Below are positions 1 through 5,623 of a stretch of DNA of 64,000 nucleotides, one piece after another. Position 1 is the first letter of the stretch, and each line of letters starts with the position of its first letter. Source of the DNA: Trachythela sp. YZ-2020 (Eukaryota; Cnidaria; Anthozoa; Malacalcyonacea; Clavulariidae); assembly GCA_016169945.1 (NCBI GenBank), contig JADLSH010000268.1:576001-640000 (forward strand). Reading direction: 5' to 3'. The position numbers were made by a program, and so were the translations under genes. The notes beneath the pieces are model-generated. The model was given only the letters and a program-made list of their open reading frames with translations, was not told the DNA's origin and did not search any database.

Positions 1-2
1 AT

Positions 3-767
3 CATCCAAAAGGAACGATCCGACACGTCACAGCGACTATGGGTAACAGAGGTTACGGTCAAGTTGGACTTCATTATGAGAAGAGGGGTGCTCGTATTCT
101 CACAAAAATGTATTTTAATATGGCTATCGCAGCTAAGTCAAATGGATTAACAAAAACTGGTCAGCTACTTTTTCAACAAAGCATAGAAAGTTACGTTTAC
201 TGCGTGTTAGGTGCGCAAGCGAGAACTAGATGGCCGATTGTTGGTAGAGGTGCAATGTCGTTACAAACGCAAGAGGTGTTTAAAAAGTTAGTTACCGATA
301 CATTCATTCAGGATGATCAAACCATCACTGTTTCTAACATGAGAAAGGCTATTAAGGATACGAATGTAGTGTTAAACATGGCTATCACACCAGGGGTTAT
401 ACTTATACCATCAAACATGATCATACTTGACGAGATGATAGCTGGTTATAATAACATTTTAAAACTTGCTGGTAAGGGGATGAGATTTGGTAAGAACGAC
501 GGAGTTAACTATGAATCAAGTGACACGACGACCGAAGGGAGGAGAGCAAGCGACCCCGAACCTAAGTTAAACCCTGGTAGACTAACTGTGCTCCCCGTAG
601 CGCAAAGCGTGCGTAAACCTAGCACATCCACTGCGCTTCCTATGCATAAACCCAGCGCAACCACGCGTAAGACACCCTTAAAAGAACCAAGCATGTATGG
701 TGAAGAGCTAACTCTTCTAGCTGTTACGTTGATTGGTGGTTCGTTGGTAGCAAGGTTTATAATCTAA
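3..767 (+). CDS. Membrane-anchored element protein, 5' end cut by window edge
   Basis: The frame is open from base 3, with 12 codons before the first ATG at 39, so the true start probably lies upstream. Unlike the other element genes, this ATG has no AATAAA in front of it, which supports that view. From the ATG there are 242 residues: a mixed helical N-terminal region rich in Met, Asn and Lys, a hydrophilic Ser/Thr/Pro/Lys linker at about residues 160-220, and one hydrophobic C-terminal segment at about 222-241. I do not recognise the family. The layout, a soluble domain tethered by a C-terminal membrane anchor, recurs in several neighbours. A minor structural or membrane-associated virion protein is a guess. 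Confidence 0.75.
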   Translation, partial: HPKGTIRHVTATMGNRGYGQVGLHYEKRGARILTKMYFNMAIAAKSNGLTKTGQLLFQQSIESYVYCVLGAQARTRWPIVGRGAMSLQTQEVFKKLVTDTFIQDDQTITVSNMRKAIKDTNVVLNMAITPGVILIPSNMIILDEMIAGYNNILKLAGKGMRFGKNDGVNYESSDTTTEGRRASDPEPKLNPGRLTVLPVAQSVRKPSTSTALPMHKPSATTRKTPLKEPSMYGEELTLLAVTLIGGSLVARFII

Positions 768-778
768 AGATATATATA

Positions 779-797
779 AAAACATACTAATAAAGGA
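779..797 (+). promoter_or_regulatory. 19-base upstream element shared with the DNA polymerase gene
   Basis: The 19 bases ending AATAAAGGA nine bases before the ATG at 806 are identical to 9503-9521 on the minus strand, in front of the DNA polymerase ATG at 9499. Exact sharing in two otherwise unrelated leaders points to a common transcription signal. It includes the AATAAA (789-794) found by every element gene. Confidence 0.6.
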
Positions 798-805
798 CTA
801 ACACA

Positions 806-1027
806 ATGAGTGATGAGAAATTAATAAAAAGTCTTAACGCTAAAACCACAAAGCTAGAAGACAAAGTTAAAGAAGATTCCACCTTATTAAACAAACTCTT
901 CGACAAAGTATTATACTTAGAACACTTCGCGAACTACCAGATTCTACTTACCGAGGGCTTTGCCTTAGGTGCCGCTGTAGGTTTAACGCTAGCGCTAGCT
1001 AAACGCGTCCTAAATCGAACAGCATGA
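806..1027 (+). CDS. Small coiled-coil, single-pass membrane protein (73 aa)
   Basis: The protein has a charged, Lys/Asp-rich helical N-terminal half (about residues 1-40) with coiled-coil-like spacing of leucines, then a hydrophobic Gly/Ala/Leu segment at about 45-66 and a short basic tail. No known family is recognised. The ATG at 806 is chosen because it follows the 19-base element shared with the polymerase gene, which suggests the two are co-expressed. A hairpin follows 31 bases after the stop. Confidence 0.7.
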   Translation: MSDEKLIKSLNAKTTKLEDKVKEDSTLLNKLFDKVLYLEHFANYQILLTEGFALGAAVGLTLALAKRVLNRTA

Positions 1028-1057
1028 TGGTCAACTAAAACACAAAAATTTTCGTAA

Positions 1058-1076
1058 TTAAACCTACTTGGTTTAA
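1058..1076 (+). terminator. Perfect 7-bp hairpin after the 73-aa gene
   Basis: TTAAACC at 1058-1064 pairs perfectly with GGTTTAA at 1070-1076 around a five-base loop. It lies 31 bases beyond the stop at 1027 and just before the AAGTACTT array. Its role as a 3'-end signal is inferred from similar hairpins after other genes of the element. Confidence 0.45.
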
Positions 1077-1085
1077 ACACGACAT

Positions 1086-1222
1086 AAGTACTTACACAAG
1101 TACTTACAAGTACTTACAAAATGACTTACAAGTACTTACAAAATGACTTACAAGTACTTACAAAATGACTTACAAGTACTTACAAGTACTTACACAAGTA
1201 CTTACACAAGTACTTACAAGTC
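1086..1222. repeat. Nine-copy AAGTACTT tandem array
   Basis: Nine copies of AAGTACTTAC, each containing the 8-base palindrome AAGTACTT, occur at intervals of 12, 10, 22, 22, 22, 10, 12, 12 bases. The 22-base spacings contain an extra AAAATGACTTAC. The array fills the only sizeable gap between rightward genes, directly before the leader of the 146-aa gene. Multiple dyad sites look like a binding array for a dimeric protein, such as an enhancer or replication site; that is inference. Confidence 0.8.
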
Positions 1223-1246
1223 ATAGTGCTTCGCAACTTCGTGTAT

Positions 1247-1254
1247 AATAAATG
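1247..1254 (+). promoter_or_regulatory. AATAAATG start-site motif of the 146-aa gene
   Basis: AATAAA at 1247-1252 overlaps the ATG at 1252 to give AATAAATG, preceded by TAT. The same overlap occurs at 3003-3010 and 3731-3738, and on the minus strand at 4676 and 5623. It resembles the TAAATG of poxvirus late promoters, but function here is untested. Confidence 0.5.
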
Positions 1255-1692
1255 AGTGGTGAACAAAGTGATGTACAATGTGACTCTAATAAACAACGAA
1301 TCACAATGATTAAAAAGGAGAAAGACCCAGGTCGTGTCGCTGGTGGAAAAAGACTAGCTGATTATAATAAAAGAGCGCGGAAGACTCTAAGTGAGACACA
1401 CGATGATAACGACAACGTAGTAGTGGGGTGTGAACCTGAAGAGGATCTCGCGACCGAGGTGAACACAAGTGGGTTCATAGATTTTAAAACGATTCTAACG
1501 GTGGTTGGTGTGGGAACAGGTGTGGCTTGTCTATACTATACTTACAAGCAAGACAAAAGACAAACCGAGGTTCGGGGTGAGACTCGTGGAAAAGATACCA
1601 AAGACACTAAAAATGTTAAGTCTTACGCAGTAAGCCGAGCTAACGATGTTCCCAAACAAATCATAAACAAACTTCGTAACTTCAATAACTAA
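1252..1692 (+). CDS. Single-pass membrane protein with basic N-terminal region (146 aa)
   Basis: The N-terminal 78 residues are hydrophilic, with a Lys/Arg-rich patch at about 21-45 and an acidic patch at about 50-70. A hydrophobic Gly/Val-rich segment at about 79-98 is followed by a strongly charged tail. The basic patch could bind DNA or act as a nuclear signal. No family is recognised. The ATG is fixed by the overlapping AATAAATG. The gene lies between the AAGTACTT array and the capsid gene, whose ATG begins 34 bases after this stop, so a structural role is plausible. Confidence 0.7.
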   Translation: MSGEQSDVQCDSNKQRITMIKKEKDPGRVAGGKRLADYNKRARKTLSETHDDNDNVVVGCEPEEDLATEVNTSGFIDFKTILTVVGVGTGVACLYYTYKQDKRQTEVRGETRGKDTKDTKNVKSYAVSRANDVPKQIINKLRNFNN

Positions 1693-1726
1693 CAAGATAT
1701 ACTACAACACACAAATAAAGAGTGTA

Positions 1727-2953
1727 ATGACGACTTATAAAATGGATCAACTTTTACCAGAGTATGAGAGAATTAAAGATGCCCAAATTGTTGGCAAGAG
1801 AACCTTCAATGAGGTGACGTTCAACCCAAGCAAAGCGAATCCTGGCGAAGAGATATACATCAACCTGCCAGGATTAGGAGCGAACATGTGTATAGTACCA
1901 AACTCGCTTTTTCTCACAGCGAAGTTTAAAAGTGGTAACACAAAGTCATGGTTTCTAAACAACCTTGGCAAGCTCCTCGTGAACAGCTTAGAAATCACAA
2001 TTGGTGGTAACGTTGTGTACGACAACATCAACGAGAGTATTTACTCTGTATACCAAGACTTGTGGCTTCCTAAAAAGCATCGAGCAAACATGATAAGCGA
2101 GGGTATCATGAACGAGAACACTCGTAAGCTCATGTCAAAAGACGACAGCGGAGACACCTCCGAGACTGCCGACGCGTTCATGACTAAGATTTTCAACAGT
2201 CGGGTTAGAATCAAGTTGGGTAAAATTTTAAACGACCATGGACTGTACGCTCCGTTTGGAATGAATAGTGACGTTAGGTATAGAATTAGATTACCAAGCG
2301 CAAACGATATTATGATCGCGCAATCAGGTTCAAGTGTTGGCGGTTACTCTTTAGACGACATCAAACTAGAATACGTGACGATAGAAGACCAAAACATTTA
2401 TAACTCATCTTTAAGTAGTTATCAGGTTGGGAGGTCTTTAATTTACGAACACATCACAATGATGAAGAGAGACATTTGGGGAAAAGATACAACACTTATC
2501 AACGAGAACATCAACCTTCCAAGGCAAAGCATGAAATATATCATCATGCTGTTCAAAAACAAGACAGTAACAAACAGCGAAGAGTTTGTTTACCCAAACA
2601 TCAAAAACGTAAAGGTGACGATAGAAGGTATTCCAAACTCTGTATACAGTCAGGGTATGGACAAGTCAAGACTCTTCGTAGAGGCTAAGAAGGTGTTCTT
2701 AAACCGAAAAAGCGATACTCTACCAGTCTCAGAGTTTTTCCCGGACAATAAGTTCTCCTTATGCATCGACCTTAGAACGTTCAACGACAACAACGTCTCA
2801 GGTAACGGACGTAAAATTTTAAACACACAGTCTGGAGTACTGTTAGAAATAACTAAAGAAGCAACCACAGCAGACCTTATTTGCTACATTTTCGTGGTGT
2901 CAGATGGATTTGTGAACATAGTGAACAAATCATTACAAAGTGTAGAGTACTAA
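1727..2953 (+). CDS. Double jelly-roll major capsid protein (hexon-like)
   Basis: This 408-aa protein is the capsid candidate. It is beta-rich, has an early region with the pattern PGEEIYINLPG followed by a short strand-rich segment, and sits just before the packaging ATPase, the usual order in Polinton and adintovirus elements. From memory, homologues in animal genomes are often labelled as uncharacterised F54H12.2-like proteins; this was not searched. Two copies of the fold would account for the length. It should form the hexon-like trimers of an icosahedral shell. The ATG follows AATAAA at 1714-1719. The frame is uninterrupted, so this copy is potentially functional. A hairpin lies 16 bases after the stop. 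Confidence 0.82.
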   Translation: MTTYKMDQLLPEYERIKDAQIVGKRTFNEVTFNPSKANPGEEIYINLPGLGANMCIVPNSLFLTAKFKSGNTKSWFLNNLGKLLVNSLEITIGGNVVYDNINESIYSVYQDLWLPKKHRANMISEGIMNENTRKLMSKDDSGDTSETADAFMTKIFNSRVRIKLGKILNDHGLYAPFGMNSDVRYRIRLPSANDIMIAQSGSSVGGYSLDDIKLEYVTIEDQNIYNSSLSSYQVGRSLIYEHITMMKRDIWGKDTTLINENINLPRQSMKYIIMLFKNKTVTNSEEFVYPNIKNVKVTIEGIPNSVYSQGMDKSRLFVEAKKVFLNRKSDTLPVSEFFPDNKFSLCIDLRTFNDNNVSGNGRKILNTQSGVLLEITKEATTADLICYIFVVSDGFVNIVNKSLQSVEY

Positions 2954-2968
2954 GTGTTATAATTAATA

Positions 2969-2993
2969 TTTCCTAACCTAATGGGCTAGGAAA
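2969..2993 (+). terminator. 10-bp hairpin after the capsid gene
   Basis: TTTCCTAACC (2969-2978) pairs with GGCTAGGAAA (2984-2993) with one mismatch and a five-base loop. It falls between the capsid stop and the ATPase start, where a transcript-end signal would be expected. Confidence 0.5.
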
Positions 2994-3007
2994 AATGTTA
3001 TGAATAA

Positions 3008-3610
3008 ATGACTTTAGAGACACCATTCAATATGATAATAGTTGGGATGACTGGGTGTGGTAAGACCTACTACCTTCTTAAGATGTTAGAAAATGAGTAC
3101 AAGGGTCACTTTGAATACATCTTTTTAATTTGTCCAACCTACTTGTACAACAAAACGTATCAAAATTGGGAGTACAAAGACGATGACAAGTTCTTCCCAA
3201 TACCGTGTGATCAAGACTCCGTGGAGGCTTTCTTAAAGTATGTTACTAAAATTTTTAGTGGTACGAATAGTCTTATCATTCTAGACGACTGTGCGAGTAG
3301 TCAGTCAGTTAAAAACAGAACAAGTGAGATGGTAAGACTCGCCTTCTCCGCTAGACATTTTAACCTAAGTACGATCGTTATAACACAGCAACTCACAAGT
3401 ATCACAAAACCCTACAGAGACAACACGTCAAAGATGGTTACGTTCTACAACCCAACTAAAAAAGACATGCAGTTGTTCATAGAAGAGTCTCTTAACGTTA
3501 GTAAAGACCAAGAGCAAGACATTATAGAAAAATTAAGAACTAATAAATATGCAAGACTTGAAGTACTACGTCGATTCCCTTTCACACATAGCGTTAAATA
3601 TTCAACGTAA
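3008..3610 (+). CDS. FtsK/HerA-type genome-packaging ATPase (200 aa)
   Basis: The protein is a compact P-loop ATPase. Walker A is GMTGCGKT at residues 13-20, Walker B is LIILDD at 89-94, and a strand ending in ITQQ at 125-128 looks like the sensor motif with a conserved glutamine. Such enzymes pump the DNA genome into preformed capsids of adenovirus-like and Polinton-type particles. Its size matches the short adintovirus and Polinton versions, which lack extra domains. The ATG at 3008 overlaps AATAAA. The last 62 bases overlap the next, hydrophobic ORF in another frame. Neighbouring capsid and polymerase genes support the role. Confidence 0.9.
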   Translation: MTLETPFNMIIVGMTGCGKTYYLLKMLENEYKGHFEYIFLICPTYLYNKTYQNWEYKDDDKFFPIPCDQDSVEAFLKYVTKIFSGTNSLIILDDCASSQSVKNRTSEMVRLAFSARHFNLSTIVITQQLTSITKPYRDNTSKMVTFYNPTKKDMQLFIEESLNVSKDQEQDIIEKLRTNKYARLEVLRRFPFTHSVKYST

Positions 3611-3764
3611 ACCGCTTCAGTTCGCGGCTTGTCTCACCTTGTTCGCGATTGGATTTGTTTTGTTCGCGATAGCGGTTACCTTGTTCGCGATTGGTTTTAC
3701 ATTGTTTACAGTGTATACGCAACCCATTATAATAAATGAGCGACATAGAAGACACGTTCCCTAA
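3549..3764 (+). CDS. Small hydrophobic overlapping ORF (71 aa)
   Basis: Residues about 23-57 are almost entirely hydrophobic and contain the repeat LFAIGF/LFAIAV/LFAIGF, encoded by repeats built on TTCGCGA. The tail is basic. It overlaps the ATPase end by 62 bases and the next gene's start by 29. Its ATG follows AATAAA at 3542-3547, inside ATPase codons, as at the other element starts. A small pore-like or membrane-remodelling protein is possible but unproven. The overlap could also be chance, since the 5' part is constrained by the ATPase frame. Confidence 0.45.
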   Translation: MQDLKYYVDSLSHIALNIQRKPLQFAACLTLFAIGFVLFAIAVTLFAIGFTLFTVYTQPIIINERHRRHVP

Positions 3765-4236
3765 CTTTAAAACATTTGAAAGTGAACCCGAACGGGGTGA
3801 ACCAAACAACGATAACATACGCGAGGAGCTACTAACATTATCCATGAGAGGAGAGATCAAACAAACAGAAAAGTATCTTAAGAAGGCTAATCAAGAGACT
3901 TTAGAGAAAATTAAGAAAGAGTACAACAGAAAGCAACTGGATGAAACCAACGAGTTTATCTCTGACAGTTTAATTGAGAAATTTTCAAGCTTGATGGACT
4001 CCCTAAACGCTATCGATAACAAGGACTCACTAGAACAAGATCTGAGAAGCAACCATCTTATCAAAAAAGACTTAAAAAATATTCTCAGTTATATAACACC
4101 ATATCTCCCATACATTGGGTTGGTTTGTGGTGGGTTAGTTGTTGGTAAGCATGTTATGTCTAAGTGTGGTAAAAAAGACACATGTGAGCCTAAACCTGAA
4201 AGCGAAGCGAGACGAAGCGAAGCGAGTCAAGATTAG
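3736..4236 (+). CDS. Coiled-coil protein with C-terminal membrane segment (166 aa)
   Basis: The first 115 residues are very hydrophilic, with acidic residues at 1-30 and helical Lys/Glu-rich stretches at about 40-75 suggesting a coiled coil. A hydrophobic Gly/Val segment at about 121-140 is followed by a Cys-containing charged tail whose end is coded by short GAAGCGA repeats. No family is recognised. The start is set by AATAAATG at 3731-3738. The soluble part plus C-terminal anchor resembles the 242+ and 146-aa proteins, so these may act in one membrane-associated structure. Confidence 0.72.
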   Translation: MSDIEDTFPNFKTFESEPERGEPNNDNIREELLTLSMRGEIKQTEKYLKKANQETLEKIKKEYNRKQLDETNEFISDSLIEKFSSLMDSLNAIDNKDSLEQDLRSNHLIKKDLKNILSYITPYLPYIGLVCGGLVVGKHVMSKCGKKDTCEPKPESEARRSEASQD

Positions 4237-4248
4237 ATCACATGATTT

Positions 4249-4276
4249 GTTTCCTTTCACAGAATGAAAGAAAAAC
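4249..4276. terminator. Imperfect hairpin between convergent genes
   Basis: CTTTCA at 4254-4259 pairs with TGAAAG at 4265-4270 and the stem continues across one mismatch as TTT/AAA. It lies 13 bases after the 166-aa stop and between convergent genes, which suggests a shared 3'-end signal. Confidence 0.35.
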
Positions 4277-4403
4277 ATAATTGAAAACATTCTTTTAATT
4301 AAGTCCTGGGTAAAGTGGCGGCGCTGTTGGTCGTAAGTTCTCAACATACTCTCTTGTCGCTTTTTTCTTCGTTAGCTCAGTCTCTACCTCTTTAAGTTCG
4401 TCT

Positions 4404-4676
4404 TTACCTGTTTTTATGTCTAAGTTTTTTCGTAACTATACCTTTAGCTCCATCTACTATTGCAACCACACCACCAAGAACTGCAAGCACAATAGCAGAG
4501 GGAAAAATAATAGCTACGGCCACACCACCACCCACAAGAACCAGTTTTACTAGCGTCTTACCTACAAGTTTTTTTTTTTTTTTAAAGATCCCTTTTTTCA
4601 TTTTAGATAGTACGGTTACTACCTCTTCTTTAATGTCTGAAAGTTCACCTTCAGAGAAGTTAATGATGTCAACCAT
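4404..4676 (-). CDS. Lys-rich hydrophobic membrane protein (90 aa)
   Basis: An acidic N-terminal third (about 1-20) leads to a Lys-rich stretch at 27-36, then a long Gly/Val/Ala/Ile segment at about 42-75 and a basic tail. The pattern resembles small membrane-active or DNA-condensing virion proteins, but no family is recognised. The five-Lys run is coded by 15 consecutive A bases (T at 4569-4583 on the plus strand), a slippage-prone tract. The ATG overlaps AATAAA in a palindrome shared with the divergent collagen-like gene. Confidence 0.6.
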   Translation of the reverse strand: MVDIINFSEGELSDIKEEVVTVLSKMKKGIFKKKKKLVGKTLVKLVLVGGGVAVAIIFPSAIVLAVLGGVVAIVDGAKGIVTKKLRHKNR

Positions 4677-4691
4677 TTATTATATAATAAA
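4676..4691. promoter_or_regulatory. Palindromic divergent start/promoter element
   Basis: TTTATTATATAATAAA is a perfect 16-base palindrome. Read leftward it supplies AATAAATG to the 90-aa gene (ATG at 4676); read rightward it puts AATAAA five bases before the ATG at 4696 of the collagen-like gene. One dyad therefore gives the start motif to both genes. Confidence 0.6.
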
Positions 4692-4695
4692 AGAG

Positions 4696-5073
4696 ATGAC
4701 ATATACATTAATTGCTGGAGTTGGTGTTGGAGCATACATTTTAAAGAATATTTTTGGTGTACAGTGGCAATTACAAGACACTACTATGGAATGTTGTGTA
4801 CAAGGTCCAAAGGGCGACTCAGTAGTTGGTCCAAAGGGTGACTCAGTAGTTGGTCCAAAGGGTGATTCAATAGTTGGTCCAAAGGGTGATTCAATAGTTG
4901 GTCCAAAGGGTGATAAAGGTGACACTGGACCGTCTGGACCGCCTGGTGTACATACCACATACGATGCCAGGATTGAAAATAAAATGAGAAGGGCTAAACT
5001 GGGTGACCTTCTTAACGCAAGTAAAAAACAAAAAGGGAATAGTGTTCTAGATAAGGTCTTAATGCGAAAATAA
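4696..5073 (+). CDS. Collagen-like single-pass membrane protein (126 aa)
   Basis: An in-frame ATG at 4633 exists, but 4696 is preferred because AATAAA (4686-4691) precedes it and the longer form would overlap the 90-aa gene. Residues about 3-23 are a hydrophobic anchor. A Cys-Cys pair is followed by GPKGDSVV-type octapeptides (G-x-x-G-x-x plus two), then uninterrupted Gly-X-Y ending GPSGPPG. The basic C-terminal part is hydrophilic. Collagen-like stalks are known in fibres and spikes of phages and giant viruses, so a trimeric surface fibre is a reasonable inference. The octad interruptions are unusual for collagen. Confidence 0.75.
   Translation: MTYTLIAGVGVGAYILKNIFGVQWQLQDTTMECCVQGPKGDSVVGPKGDSVVGPKGDSIVGPKGDSIVGPKGDKGDTGPSGPPGVHTTYDARIENKMRRAKLGDLLNASKKQKGNSVLDKVLMRK
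4804..4923 (+). repeat. 24-base coding tandem repeat
   Basis: Four consecutive 24-base units beginning GGTCCAAAGGG, plus a partial fifth, encode the GPKGD octapeptides. Near-identity at third positions shows recent slippage or unequal exchange, so repeat number may differ between element copies. Confidence 0.85.
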
Positions 5074-5099
5074 AAGTTTAAAGCTATCAAAGCAGATTA

Positions 5100-5119
5100 C
5101 GTATGTTTTTTAACATACG
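5100..5119. terminator. Perfect 8-bp hairpin between convergent genes
   Basis: CGTATGTT (5100-5107) and AACATACG (5112-5119) form a perfect stem around TTTT. It is centred in the 58-base gap between the collagen-like stop (5073) and the 163-aa stop (5132), so it could serve both strands. Confidence 0.55.
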
Positions 5120-5131
5120 CAAACTCAGGGG

Positions 5132-5623
5132 TTAAAAGTAAACCATTATACTCATGACTGACTCGTTACCATATGACGTTCCGTCAAGCTGTCGCAGTTT
5201 AAGAATGAAGCCCGCAAGCATTTTATGGTCAGAGGTTACGTCTTTGAATTTGTACTCATGACCTAAGAAGTACGTGTTTAAGACTCGTATATTCCCGGTG
5301 TTATAACTAATATCATCAAGTGGGATGTCAACTGTTGTACCATCAAGTTTATACGCTTTAAACACCCATCTTACTTTTAATGATGTTATAGTGTGGTCTG
5401 TGTCAAACGTGTGAGTTACTATTACAAACTTAGCGTCGTCGTTGTTACTTATACAAAACACAACGTTGTGTGGCCAGCCGCTGTCCAAGCTGAACGGGGC
5501 TGACAAACCGGTCGTACTTAAGGCTGGGTAATAGAATTGGTAGTGTAACGTTTTTAGTTGTGCGATAGGACTGGAATTTGTATTTAACTCGGTATTTTTT
5601 GAGTAACCAAAGTTTAGACTCAT
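5132..5623 (-). CDS. Beta-rich protein of unknown function (163 aa)
   Basis: The protein has no membrane segment and is rich in alternating hydrophobic/polar stretches, which suggests an all-beta fold. Its size suits a single jelly-roll penton protein, and Polintons encode one, so that is the leading guess. A fibre head or minor capsid protein is possible too. I do not recognise specific motifs. It begins directly after the polymerase stop: the stop TAA and AATAAATG are interleaved at 5621-5628, so the pair may share one transcript, or this gene may start within the polymerase 3' end. Confidence 0.7.
   Translation of the reverse strand: MSLNFGYSKNTELNTNSSPIAQLKTLHYQFYYPALSTTGLSAPFSLDSGWPHNVVFCISNNDDAKFVIVTHTFDTDHTITSLKVRWVFKAYKLDGTTVDIPLDDISYNTGNIRVLNTYFLGHEYKFKDVTSDHKMLAGFILKLRQLDGTSYGNESVMSIMVYF

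Noticed and set aside
2476..2688. ORF within the capsid gene in another frame
   Set aside because: Shadow of the capsid reading frame, with no start motif.
4680..5090. Minus-strand ORF opposite the collagen-like gene
   Set aside because: The repeats give an open complementary frame (GPTxESPF); it lacks the AATAAA start signal and is a shadow.
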